Below, one piece after another: positions 24,701-33,285 of a stretch of DNA of 64,000 nucleotides (position 1 is the first letter of the stretch; each line of letters starts with the position of its first letter). This DNA is from Amyelois transitella (Eukaryota > Arthropoda > Insecta > Lepidoptera > Pyralidae). Under the pieces are notes generated by a model that saw nothing but the letters and a program-made list of their open reading frames with translations, was not told the DNA's origin and searched no databases. The stretch lies in contig NC_083532.1 in the NCBI RefSeq assembly GCF_032362555.1, positions 2,741,001 to 2,805,000 of the forward strand, read 5' to 3'. A program made the position numbers and the translations under genes.

Positions 24701-27700
24701 TGGCTGTGACGCAACACTTTCGCCGTTTCTCCTAAACCTACGATCGATAGGGTATAGGGAAATTCATTCATTCATTCATAGAATCATGTCTATCTTCATA
24801 CCTATGATGATTTTGATTTTTTTTTCTTCATTTACTCCTCCCCTTTTATTCCTAAGGATTGCACAAACATAACCAATGGTTGCAAAACCATGAACTAAAC
24901 CGTTTGACATTGGTAGATACTTAATTTAGCGCAATACAAACTAATTTGTGCTGATTTTACGGTGTTTTCTAAGAAATAAGTAGAATTAATACGAATGCGT
25001 TTCGGACTACGCCTACAAATACTTTGTGAGACAAATACACATTTTTTTTCACAATCTGATTTGAATGACAATTTTATCATTAAGTCAAACGTTTTTATCG
25101 TTCAGCTGAACGTGGCCTATCAGTCTTTTCAAGACTGTTGGCTCTGCCTACCAAGCACGGGATATAAACGTGATTATATGTGTATGTGTGATTCAAGAAG
25201 AAGGTTTATGTGTATAAATGCAATCCGTGCAACGCTAGAGCGGGTCGCTAGTCAATCATAAAATTAGTTTTTAATTTTCGGTCGGTATTTTTGCTTCTTT
25301 TTACTTCTGCATAATGCCTTTTGACCTCCATGACCATATTTCTCAAGGACTCTGACCAGCTTTTATTGTTAAACATTCAGTTAACCATATATACCTATAA
25401 ATTACCTGATGATGTGTATTTAACCGTGAGATCATCAAAAGGCATTAAACTATTTTTTTTAATTAAACTTTATCCACCCAAAAGAATAGGTGGACTATTC
25501 AAAGATTCATTGATAGGTCCACTGTGGCATTTGAATCCGGTACTTCACGTTTACCAATCTGACACCTTAACCGCTCTACCACTGGCTCTCACAAGCCCCT
25601 ATTGTACCGCCAAACAATTATCATGTCAGCTTGGTCGTGAAAGTGTAAATATAATGCCGTATTACGAAATGAGAATTTGAATGTACAGTCCCGTAAAGAA
25701 GGCTTATGGCATGGTGCGTCTTAGAGGAATCAGTGCGTAACTTGTGTGGTATGGGGTACATACATACCTACTCATTGTGGCACTGAATTATGCAAAGGCA
25801 ACGTTTGTAAAATATAATTTGACTGTGTTGTTAGGAATACATACATATTATCACGTCTATTACCCTTGCGGGGTAGACAGAGCCGTCGAACAACGAACGA
25901 CATTATATTTTTGAATCATACATCGTAACCCCCATGTCCTCGTGGAAATACATACATACATCCGTATAATCACGTCTATTACCCTTGCAGGGTAGACAGA
26001 GGCAACAGTCTTAAAAAGACTGAAAGGCCATGTTTAGCAGTGTAAGTTTCTTTATGACGGAATTGAGATTAAAATAGTGACAGGTTGCTAGCCAATCGCC
26101 TAAATAGCAGAACGTGGCATTTCAGTCTTTTCAATACTGTTGGCTCTGTCTACCTCGTAAGGAATATAGACGTGATTATACGGATGTATGTATGTATTTC
26201 TACGGGGACATGAGGGTTATGATGTATGTATCAAAAATATAATGTCGTGATATTTATTGAAATGCTTGTTCAGTAGTTACCTGCGTTTTTCACTCGTACT
26301 TTTATGCAATCACCCATTTTTGATTCATGCATCATTTTTAATTCAATTCACAATTTATTATTTAAGTATTCATATCATCAATGATATTGCAATACATATG
26401 CGACTCTTTGAGATATACATTTACACGTCCGATTTAAAGAGACTCTTAATAAAGAGTAATGGAGTCTTAGGAGAGCTAATCGAACTTGAAAGAAATTAAA
26501 TGTTTGTGTTTTTGTTTAATACATACATACATACATATAATCACGTCAAAATCCCTTGCGGGGTAGACAGAGCTCGCAATCTTGGAGAGACTCATAGGTC
26601 ACGATCAGCTGTTTGGCTTAATGATAGAATTGAGATTAAAATATTGACAGGTTGCTAGCCCATCACCTAAAAAAAGAATCTTAAGTTTATAAGCCTATCC
26701 CTTAGTCGCCTTTACCGATATCCATGGAAACGATATGTAGTGATCCTATTCTTTTGTTTTTAATTAATAATTATAATATTAAAGGTGTTAGTAATTTTTG
26801 CATTATCGCATTTCTGAAGAGGAGCCCGGGTTGCGTCTGTGACGACGAAAGGAACGTGGTAAAAAAAACTCATCTTTCTCATCGGATAATCAGGACGTGT
26901 ATCAAGTTTAAACACCTCCCTACTAATTAGTTATCCACCCTTGAACGAATTAAACGTTAATTATATTCTTCCTGTAGGATGTCAAACCACGATCTTCGAG
27001 TGAAAAAGGAAAAGTGTAACCACTAAACCAAAGGGTGTAATTTACGGACGTGATAACTTTTTTTTTTGATAGTACTTTTACATGTTTCATTTGTTATTTA
27101 TGTTATTCTTTTTTTTCTAAGACTACTGGGTAGCTCAAAGAAGAGTGCATTTGTTCTTTAGATTCTTCTGTTTTGTTCTTAGTATTTTTCTTTTTATTTA
27201 TAAAATTGTTTTTACTTATTAACGATAATTATGTGTACGTCAAAATACCACAAGGAAATCTCACACCAAAAACACAGTGTAATAGAATTTCTAGAAAACA
27301 TATTGCATACAAACATTTACAACATATTCGACAAATATTAGTCATATACATATACATTAATTATTTCTCTTGTCACAGTTAGACACGTATTAGAAAAATT
27401 TAACATATCATCGCCAAAGACGCGTTAAACACGCGTCTAATGCACGACTTTCGACCATCATTGTTGTAATGATTAATTAACAAATTGATTGATTGACTTA
27501 CTAGCATTATGTACCACCGGCGCGATCTCGCTCGGCCGCTCCGTGGTGTCCCGATCCACGCAGCATGCCCAGATCATCCCCCCGGAGCAGAGGTCCAGGG
27601 GTTTCCCGCCCCCCAAGACGCAGGATATGCTGAGGCCGCAGTGGTACCGCGCCCCCCGGTAGCGGCACGTTTGGGGGATCACTGTAAGAGAGACGTAAAT

Positions 27701-30700
27701 TTTAACATTGCCGTGTGGTTCCCGGCACCATTAGAAAAAAGCAGAGGACCACTTAATCTCTTTTCTGAGCTTTTTCTGTAACTGAATGTGTAAACTTTTG
27801 ATCCAATATGGGTTAGGTTTCCCTTGCAAAGGTAGCGGTGGTCAGACGGGAGTCAAAGACCTGACTCGCTTCAGTATCGTGGTCAAAGGCGCACCCCGGG
27901 CAACTCTCCAGAGAGATGATATACTTAGCTTTCATAATGCAAAACAGCATTGTGTGCCAGCTACTATATCTACCCGTTAAGATTGTAAAAGCCTATCAAG
28001 GAAAAAACTAAACTCTCCTTGTAGGCGATGAGCTGGAATCATGTCACTATCTGAATTTCGTTTCTATGATTAAGACAGTCATCCTTACAGTCAATAAATA
28101 AATAAATAAATATATACGGGACAAATTACACTGATTGAGTTAGCCTTGAAGTAAGTTCGAAACTTGTGTTACGAGATACTAACTCAACGATACTATATTT
28201 TATAATAAATACTTATATAGATAAACATCCAAGACCCAGGCCAATCAGAAAAAGTTCTTTTCTCATCATGCCCTGACCGGGATTCGAACCCGGGACCTCC
28301 GGTGTCACAGACAAGCGTACTACCGCTGAGCCACAGAGGCCGTTAACGTCAAGACTATTGGCTTTGACTACCCAGTAAGATATATATGTATATGTGATAT
28401 ACGTTTGTATCGTTAAAAATATAGTATGCAAAAAGCGAGTATTACCCAACCAAGTGATCTCAACTGTGAATCACGCTATATCTAGTGAAAATATGTTCGT
28501 ACATTGACTTTGGCGTGTTAAGAGCGTATGTAAAACATTTTAATACGCGGTTTATGGTCCGTATATAGTCTCGTGTGATTTATTAATGAGATATTGTGAT
28601 GTAACTGTTTCTTGTTTGGCTTTTTAGCATTTGAGATGAGGTTCTTAACTCTTGATTTATTATGCGTTTTATACTGTACAGGTAGTGGTCGATTTATTGA
28701 AACTCATCATATTTATGCACATACATACATGCCATCACACTTATCTCCCATTGGGGTAGGCAGAGACTATGAATTTCCACTTGCAACGATCCTTAGAGAC
28801 CTCTCCCGCTTCCTCTATACTCATTATTTATTTTAATATTTCAGTCTTTTATACTACCCTAATTGACTAAGCAATCAAGGAGGGAAAGGTCGGAGTGGGA
28901 AGACCTAGACGAACGTATCTTGATCAAATTAAGGACGTCCAGGCAAATGGTCAGATCAAGAGTACCCGAAACTGCCGAGTTTGCATGAAGAGAGTTATGA
29001 ATGTGGATGAAGCGAAGGAAGTATGCAAAGAGCGTGGCAAGTGGAAAGATGTAGTCTCTGCCTACCCCTCCGGGAAAAAGGCGTGATTTTAATTATGTAT
29101 GTATGAATACTCCCGAATGAACTCGGTCTAGCTTACCATTTTTTATAATGTGAATCACTTTCCTGTGCATTTTTTGCCTGCCACTAATCTTACTTGAAGA
29201 AACTTTATACATACATAAATATAATCACTTCTTTATCCCTCACGGGGTAGACACACACAATAGTCTCAAAAACACTAAAAGGTCACATTCGAATTCAGAT
29301 TGAAATACCGACAGTTTGCCAGCCCATCGCCTAAAAGAAGAATTCGAAGTTTTAATAGCACAAGAAAGGAACCAAACTAGCACATTTTTGGCTATGAATC
29401 CTAGATTGGGTGAGTCAGGCTTTTACACGAAGCAACTCTTATCTGGCCTCCGCAACCTTTGCAGGTAAACCCAACCCGTATTGGATCCATGGTTACACAT
29501 CCAATTGCCAGTTTCCTCACGATGTTTTCCCTCACCGTAAGATAGGGTACATGAACATAATAAAGTAGCTACCATTTCATGGTTTTTTACAGGGAACTCG
29601 GTATATAATTTACAAGCGCGTCGATGTCTTTTGCTTGTCAGTAAGAAAGTAATAATTATTCATGGTTTAATAAGTTTTTTGCAACCATCACAACTCACAA
29701 TTACAAATCACAACATACAACCATCACCATTAATCAATTTATCAAATGGTTACTCTGATTTCATTTAATTTGTTACCTGTTCATAATAAAAGTTACTAAA
29801 TATACGAACAAAAATACCATAAACAATTTTTGTTCGCAAAAGTAAACTCTATGCTATTGGCACGATAATTAAAAAAAAAATTTGGCGGACGAAAAGCTAC
29901 ACCATAATAAATATAAATAAATAAATATATACAGGACAGATTACACAGATTGAGTTAGCATAAATCAATTTTAATTAACCTGTGTGTTCGCAATAAAATG
30001 AGTGGGCTTTTAGTCTTTTCAAGACTGTTGCCTCTGTCTACCCCGCAAGGGATATAGACTGTATGTCTATGCTAAATATCAGATATGTCAGTTAATCAGT
30101 CTGGGTAGTGTCCTCTAGAATAGAAAAGAATTATTTTCAAATTACAAGGTATCATCGTCACATCAGTTATATCTAATTATATCTACTACCGCCTCCAAAG
30201 CGCATGTGTAGGAGAAGAGGCGGAACAAACTACATTGCAGCATTTTCACATAAAAAATATAAAGTCACTTTTATATATAATATCTATCTTCAGTTTTCTT
30301 TTGACGAGTACACTCAAAACACATTTAAACGATTTTAATGAAATTTTTAAAATAAATAAAGAGTAAGTACATACATACATAAAAAGTAGTAGTAACATTA
30401 TTTCCAGGAATTTCTTACGGAATGGAAGACCTCAGTTAAAGTCAGTAAGAATAAATTTACGAATCATTAACTAATGCTGATCGTTACACTAACAATTTTC
30501 CAAGAAATTATACAATAAGTACAATGTAATTAAGTGTTACCTAGACTTTAACAATTTACAATTAAGTAATGACTATTTTCTAGTAATTTCCGAAATCAAT
30601 TACGTAAATATTATCTAATTAAGTACTTTTGTTAGCGAAGGCTTGGAGACAATATTGACGTGTACATATGTTAACATTTTGTATACCAGTTTTTATCCGC

Positions 30701-33285
30701 AACTTCGCCCGCGTGAATTTAACGCCATTAACAAAAAAGCGACAAATTAGCGCCACCTACAAAAGAGGTTAGAAGAAATACAGGTTTGTCTTAAATTCCA
30801 CGGGAACTATAGTTTTTAACGGGATGAAAATAAAAGAACGGAGCGGTAACCCGTATGCTTCTCCAGACTCTTAATTATATATACCAACGTGGTATTTTGA
30901 AATAAGCAAAACCTATGTAATTTTGTTTCTTGTGTTTATCATTCTCGATATTTTCTGGGTACATAAATTAGTAAATAAATAAATAATTCAGTAGATAACC
31001 CGTTAAAAGGTAACAAAAAAACAAATTAACTTTCTTTCTCATTAATAATATAAATTGGGATTTAAGTAGGTACATACATATGGTCACGTCTGTAGCCCTT
31101 GCGGGGTAGACAGAGCCAACAGCCTTGAAAAGACTGAATGGCCACGTTCAGCTATTTGGCTTATAGAATTGAGATTCAAATAGTGACAGGTTGTTAGCCC
31201 ATCGTCTAAAAAAGAATTCCTACTTTTTTGTATTGGTGCCGGGAACCCACACGAATTTAAGTAGATATTTTAGTAAATAACTTAAATAGGTGAACAAAGA
31301 ACGACGAGTTAAACGTAAAATCCCGTTTATTTCGGGAAATCCTCTTTTTCCAGACCATATCAGGAACCTACTCGCCAAATAGCAAACCTCACCCAGCAGC
31401 GGTTTGGGATGTGCGTTGATTATTCAATCAATCAGTTAGTGAGCTCTTTTTATTTATTAAAATACATACCTCTACCTAGGTATATAACGTACTTAAAAAA
31501 AGTTTGCCGTGTGGTTCCCGGCACCAATAAAAAAAGAATTGGACCACTCCATCTCGTTCCCATGGTTGTCGTAAAAGGCGACTAAGGGATAGGCTTATAA
31601 ACTTGGGATTCTTCTTTAAGGCGATGGGCTAGCAACCTGTCACTATTTGAATCTCAGTTCCATCATAAAGCCAAACAGCTGAACGTGGCCTATCAGTCTT
31701 TTCAAGACTTTTGGCTCTGTCTACCCAGCAAGGGATATAGACGTAATTAATGTATGTATGTATGTTAAAAAAAAGCAACTCTATTCTTTCACGCCTAAAC
31801 AAAAGTTAGTTTCATTTCCTTAACATAAGCTTAGGATAAATCTGTTGTTATAATTCTATGTGTAATAAAGAGTTTTCTATCTATCTAAACAACTAAATCG
31901 ATTTTGATGAAATTTAGTACCAAAATAGAATATACTAATTTATTGCGAAAAAGTGTAAGAGGGGGTTTAAAGAGAGGAGGTACATGTTTGTATGGAAACC
32001 TCCGCCACACGAAGTCGAGGACGAAAGCTAGTATATAAAGATAAGATTGATTTTAAAAATGTTAGCAAGAGAGAAAATGCTACACTTCACTGAAAACAAC
32101 ATTATGATGAGATGAATTTTATAGATAGGTACTATGAGAATGATATTACATAGTATGCGTTTCCAGTGAAATTTTCAAAAATAAATGTACCAATAGGTAC
32201 CAACAGAAATGCTTTTTGTCGTTTTAATTCTTAATCTGTCACTATTTGAATCTCAATTCTATCATTAAGCCAAACAGCTGAACGTGGCCTATCAGTCTTT
32301 TCAAGACGGTTGGCTCTGTCTACCCCGCAAGGGATATAGACGTGAATATATGTATGTATTTCTTAATCAAATTAATATTGGTGTGGATAGGACAAATAAT
32401 AATCAAATTTGCTTGTAAGCTTTTATAGTTAGATATCTACTTAAAGCATTTTGTTCGTGAGAATATGATAAAATATGTATATATGTACTCGTATTATTAC
32501 TAATATAACGTTTGTAAATTACTGTAAAGAAATAACAAAAAGCGCATCATCTTCATAGCCAGCTTTCAATCAGCAGATTAGCTGGAAAAACTAATTCTTA
32601 AGGCCTTAAGGCATTGAGTACATTATTTTCGGTGCGATGAAATTTAAATAGAGAAATAATACACACATACCATCACGTTCCTTGCGGGGTAGACAGAGCC
32701 AACATTCTTAAAAACACGGAAGGCTTTATTCAGTTGTATGGCTTAATGATACATACATAAAATCACGCCTTTTTCCCGGAAGGGTAGGCAGGTACTACGT
32801 CTTTCCACTTGCCACGATCTCTGCATACTTCTTTCGCTTTATCCACATGCCTAAATAACTCTCTTCATGCAATAACTCTCTTTATGATGGAATTGAGATT
32901 TAAATAGTGACAGGTTGCTAGTCCATCGCCTACAAAAGGTATCTCAAGTTTATACCTAAGCCCATCCCTTAAAAATAAAAAAGTAAACATTTAAGAAATA
33001 TAAATATCTTATCCCAAGTAAAAACTTACTTTTGCCAAGTAAATCCATGATTGAATCATCCTCCTGCGACGAACTATAAGAACTGTGATAGGCACCCTTT
33101 CTCCTCCCTAACGCGTCCAGTAAAAGTATGTCCTTCTCTTGCTCATTGACAGGTCTTCTCCGGTCAGAAGGTTCCACATCCTTAATTTCCAATTCATCTT
33201 GCAACGTCAAAACATCGTTTTCTGAATCCGAACACAAAACTCCCGCCAACACGATAAAAAACAAAAGAGTCCTTTTAAAAATCAT
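15574..33285 (-). CDS. Secreted trypsin-like serine protease with CLIP-like domain (8 coding exons)
   Basis: Joined coding exons, 5' to 3' on the minus strand: 33285-33030, 27681-27502, 22549-22253, 20188-20011, 19490-19298, 18162-18058, 16403-16296, 15753-15574. Phases match at every junction and give about 498 aa. Residues 1-18 form a signal peptide ([18 protein letters not shown]). Residues 91-126 hold a six-cysteine CLIP-like disulfide-knot pattern ending in CC. An acidic, Asn/Pro-rich linker follows to about 245. Activation would cut before IVGG at residue 256. The catalytic triad is intact: His300 (TAAHC), Asp350 (RNDVALV), Ser449 (GDSGGP). Asp443 at the base of the S1 pocket predicts cleavage after Lys/Arg. 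The catalytic domain closely resembles the conserved insect stubble/prostasin-like proteases (I recall Drosophila CG8172 as similar), which suggests an extracellular role in cuticle or epithelial matrix processing. That role is inference; the protease family is certain. Confidence 0.93.
15788..15961 (+). repeat. SINE-A, 5' part, interrupted by LINE-B
   Basis: Runs from GCCGTGTGGTTCCCAG to ATTTGAATCT, where a LINE-B copy is inserted. The SINE resumes near 16183. Confidence 0.75.
15962..16182 (-). mobile_element. LINE-B 3' copy inserted in SINE-A
   Basis: The minus strand encodes [19 protein letters not shown] to [14 protein letters not shown], the C-terminus of a non-LTR retrotransposon protein, then a (TATG)n tail. 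GAATCT flanks both sides as a target duplication. Confidence 0.8.
16183..16295 (+). repeat. SINE-A, 3' part, reaching the splice donor
   Basis: Resumes at GAATCTCA and ends GATATAGACGT-type sequence exactly at protease exon 7. Confidence 0.7.
16296..16403 (-). CDS. Protease coding exon 7
   Basis: 36 codons, phase 0 at both ends. It encodes [13 protein letters not shown] through FLCAGYKE. The donor GAG|GTACGTCTATATACC is immediately followed by sequence matching the antisense end of SINE-A, so the intronic half of this 5' splice site appears to be repeat-derived. Confidence 0.93.
16514..17499 (+). repeat. Tandem duplication of a composite LINE-B/Helitron unit
   Basis: Two units, 16514-16996 and 17016-17499 (offset 502). 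Each is AAATACTAAGGCA-, then an antisense LINE-B fragment (about 16562-16778 and 17065-17272), then a Helitron-like element starting CTAATATTATAAATGCGAAAG and ending GCGGACGAAGTCGCGGGC plus CTAG. Part of the same LINE-B 5' junction recurs at 21737. Confidence 0.8.
17530..17690 (+). repeat. Degraded interspersed repeat
   Basis: Contains CGAAACGGCTTGACCGATTC and ATGAAATTTTGTGAGCATAT, wording typical of lepidopteran repeats. Family uncertain. Confidence 0.4.
17688..17949 (-). repeat. SINE-A, full-length
   Basis: (ACAT)n tail through to GCCGGGAACCACACGGC; one of the best copies for a consensus. Confidence 0.9.
17981..18017 (+). mobile_element. Helitron-like terminus
   Basis: TATACGGCAAAACAACGTTT, GCCGGGACATCTAG end; a sister sequence lies at about 62410-62440. 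Confidence 0.4.
18058..18162 (-). CDS. Protease coding exon 6
   Basis: 35 codons, phase 0 at both ends, acceptor TTTTTGTCCAG and donor CTTCAG|GTCGGT. It encodes the conserved [11 protein letters not shown] loop and ends in STVPSVLQ. Confidence 0.94.
18205..18464 (+). repeat. SINE-A, full-length
   Basis: GCCGTGTGGTTCCCCGG through the ATGTATGT tail, in the intron between protease exons 5 and 6. Confidence 0.9.
18556..19007. mobile_element. MITE with TACAGGGTGAC inverted ends (Tc1/mariner type)
   Basis: About 452 bases with 17-base imperfect terminal inverted repeats (TACAGGGTGACATTTAA and TTAAAAGTCACCCTGTA), consistent with TA target duplication. No transposase ORF. Half copies occur at 41.28-41.43 kb and 45.19-45.44 kb. 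Confidence 0.8.
19008..19237 (+). mobile_element. Lep1-type Helitron, hairpin deleted
   Basis: TACTAATATTATAAAGCAG start, CACAGCTAG end, but the GCGGACGAAGTCGCG hairpin is missing. It directly abuts the MITE. Confidence 0.7.
19298..19490 (-). CDS. Protease coding exon 5 (catalytic Asp)
   Basis: Begins with one base that completes the Thr codon split with exon 4, then 64 codons including RVRLGEWDV and [11 protein letters not shown], which holds the catalytic aspartate. The donor is CCT|GTGAGT. The exon is very GC-rich, which produces long open frames on the opposite strand that are not genes. Confidence 0.95.
19550..19676 (-). repeat. SINE-D 3' fragment
   Basis: GATTGAGTTGGCCTCGAAG to TTATAATAAATATT. 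Confidence 0.6.
19677..19997. repeat. Head-to-head SINE-A pair
   Basis: An antisense fragment (19677-19778) followed by a sense copy (19780-19997) whose tail lies just before the donor of protease exon 4. Confidence 0.75.
20011..20188 (-). CDS. Protease coding exon 4 (activation site, catalytic His)
   Basis: Encodes [14 protein letters not shown], the zymogen activation site (cleavage after Arg), then the first half of the S1 domain through ITAAHCVA with the catalytic histidine. It ends in phase 2 with donor AC|GTAAGT. A SINE-A tail lies about 10 bases into the following intron. Confidence 0.95.
20516..20586 (-). repeat. SINE-A 3' fragment
   Basis: ACATACATACACGTCTATATCC to AAGGCCACGT. Confidence 0.75.
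20587..21734. other. AT-rich intron sequence
   Basis: Protease intron 3. Contains TTCAAATTCAAATTCAAAAATATTT near 21250, probably an old LINE tail; no other feature recognised. Confidence 0.4.
21737..21950 (-). mobile_element. LINE-B 3' fragment with composite upstream flank
   Basis: AAATACTAGGGCAAGGATTTG flank as in the 16.5-17.5 kb units, then antisense LINE-B; interrupted after about 21940. Confidence 0.7.
22253..22549 (-). CDS. Protease coding exon 3 (linker)
   Basis: 98 complete codons, phase 1 at both ends (CCACACAG acceptor, CCTG|GTGAG donor). The sequence is hydrophilic and rich in Asn, Asp, Pro, Tyr and Lys, without cysteines, as expected for a flexible linker between the CLIP-like and catalytic domains. 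Joining to exon 4 creates a Gly codon immediately before the Cys of CGEHF, which would tether the light chain to the catalytic domain. Confidence 0.85.
22670..22932 (+). repeat. SINE-A, diverged
   Basis: CCGGCATTTTAGTATAGAACC to GGATGTGGACGTGACTAT, with an extra internal A/T block. Confidence 0.65.
22933..23408. other. No recognised feature
   Basis: AT-rich intron 2 sequence. Confidence 0.4.
23409..23641 (+). repeat. SINE-A copy
   Basis: GCCGTGTGGTTCCCGGC to the ATGTATGT tail, with a small deletion. Confidence 0.85.
23829..24098 (-). mobile_element. Lep1-type Helitron
   Basis: CTAGCTGTGCCCGCGACTTC to GCTTTATAATATTAGCATAGA. Confidence 0.8.
24143..24290 (-). mobile_element. LINE-B fragment, degenerate
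   Basis: CCTTCCGGGAGGGGCAGAC and CCACTAGCCACGATC match LINE-B with many changes. Confidence 0.6.
24291..24553 (+). repeat. SINE-A, full-length
   Basis: GCCGTGTGGTTCCCGGCACC to GATATAGACGTGGC and a short tail. It produces a 98-aa frame that is repeat-encoded and not a gene. Confidence 0.88.
24554..25060. other. No recognised feature
   Basis: Mixed sequence without gene or repeat signature. Confidence 0.4.
25061..25262 (+). repeat. SINE-A fragment and RTE/Helitron-like end
   Basis: 25103-25182 is a SINE-A 3' half. 25195-25255 ends GCGGGTCGCTAGT like the element ending at 53583. Confidence 0.55.
25495..25605 (-). repeat. tRNA-like SINE (second type)
   Basis: The minus strand shows GTGGTAGAGCGGTTAAGG (A-box type) and GGATTCAAATGCC (B-box type). 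Related pieces are at 9.34-9.45 and 39.21-39.24 kb. Confidence 0.5.
25840..26248. repeat. Large inverted repeat built on SINE-A
   Basis: The left arm at about 25897-26037 and the right arm at about 26108-26248 are reverse complements over about 140 bases, including non-SINE flank (ACGACATTATATTTTTGA). Another antisense SINE tail precedes at 25840-25885. Confidence 0.75.
26520..26750 (-). repeat. SINE-A copy
   Basis: (ACAT)n tail to CGATATGTAGTGATCCTATTC; the 5' end is missing. Confidence 0.8.
26751..27501. other. No clear feature
   Basis: AT-rich. A tRNA-like remnant (AAGTGTAACCACTAAACCAAAGG) at about 27010-27035 is too degraded to classify. Confidence 0.35.
27502..27681 (-). CDS. Protease coding exon 2 (CLIP-like six-cysteine domain)
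   Basis: Acceptor CTCTTACAG precedes the exon; the donor is A|GTAAGT. It encodes 59 residues with Cys pattern C-x8-C-x5-C-x10-C-x7-CC, the disulfide-knot arrangement of clip-like domains in arthropod proteases. The phase is 1 at both ends, so the domain is a symmetric, skippable module. The local sequence is strikingly GC-rich compared with its surroundings. Confidence 0.9.
27710..27930 (+). repeat. SINE-A 5' piece plus family H repeat
   Basis: 27710-27765 is the SINE-A start. 27793-27930 reads TGATCCAATATGGGTTAGG..., GCAAAGGTAGCGGTGGTCAGACGGGAG, a family seen also at 29.4, 36.0, 43.8 and 58.1 kb. Confidence 0.65.
28093..28343 (-). repeat. tRNA-derived SINE (SINE-D), full-length
   Basis: The minus strand begins GGCCTCTGTGGCTCAGCGGTAG and has GGTTCGAATCCCGG; AAATAAATAAAT tail. 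Confidence 0.85.
28350..28395 (+). repeat. SINE-A 3' fragment
   Basis: CAAGACTATTGGCTTTGAC to AAGATATATATG. Confidence 0.5.
28722..28850 (-). mobile_element. LINE-B 3' fragment, degenerate
   Basis: ACATACATACATGCCATCAC then GGGGTAGGCAGAGACTA; diverged. Confidence 0.6.
28878..29104 (+). mobile_element. LINE-B 3' end with intact C-terminal frame
   Basis: Encodes [15 protein letters not shown] to [11 protein letters not shown] and a stop, then TATGTATG. It is the C-terminal 60-odd residues of a non-LTR retrotransposon protein, 5' truncated as usual for LINE insertions, so not a host gene. It lies head to head with the previous copy. Confidence 0.8.
29208..29500 (-). repeat. SINE-A copy followed by family H repeat
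   Basis: 29208-29355 is antisense SINE-A. 29385-29500 matches family H (CTTTTACACGAAGCAACTC, CCTCCGCAACCTTTGCAGG). Confidence 0.65.
29501..29916. other. No recognised feature
   Basis: AT-rich intron 1 sequence. Confidence 0.4.
29917..30062. repeat. SINE-D tail and SINE-A fragment
   Basis: 29917-29962 carries the SINE-D tail; 30004-30062 is TTTTAGTCTTTTCAAGACTG to AGGGATATAGACTG. Confidence 0.55.
30690..30990 (-). mobile_element. Family G Helitron-like repeat
   Basis: CCGCAACTTCGCCCGCGTGAA, then AGCGCCACCTACAAAAGAGG and ATTCCACGGGAACTATAG. Relatives are at 36.90-37.19 and 53.59-54.47 kb. Confidence 0.55.
31070..31255 (-). repeat. SINE-A with internal deletion
   Basis: ACATACATATGGTCACGTC to GTGCCGGGAACCCACACG. 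Confidence 0.85.
31506..31764 (+). repeat. SINE-A, full-length
   Basis: GCCGTGTGGTTCCCGGCACC through ATGTATGTATGT; close to consensus. Confidence 0.9.
31870..32033 (+). mobile_element. Helitron/RTE-like fragment
   Basis: AAATCGATTTTGATGAAATTT to CACGAAGTCGAGGACGAAAGCTAG. Confidence 0.5.
32235..32358 (+). repeat. SINE-A 3' half
   Basis: CTGTCACTATTTGAATCTC to the ATGTATGT tail. Confidence 0.85.
32662..32975 (-). repeat. SINE-A interrupted by LINE-B
   Basis: Antisense SINE-A at 32662-32755 and 32880-32975, split by an antisense LINE-B fragment at about 32751-32880 (ATACATACATAAAATCACGC). Confidence 0.7.
33030..33285 (-). CDS. Protease coding exon 1 (signal peptide, acidic N-terminus)
   Basis: 85 codons plus one base, ending AAAA|GTAAGT (phase 1). 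I chose the ATG at 33285 because a hydrophobic signal peptide starts there; an in-frame ATG 11 codons upstream (33318) would put charged residues before it. After the signal peptide the exon encodes an acidic, Ser-rich segment with dibasic stretches (DRRRP, GRRKG). A GC-richer stretch at about 33410-33480 upstream may be the promoter. Confidence 0.85.

Noticed and set aside
28893..29086. 63-aa [10 protein letters not shown] protein and its relatives at 16.0, 16.6, 17.1, 51.1 and 63.8 kb as a small gene family
   Set aside because: All copies end in (TATG)n, are truncated at varying 5' points and carry target duplications in places, so they are 3' ends of a LINE and not host genes.
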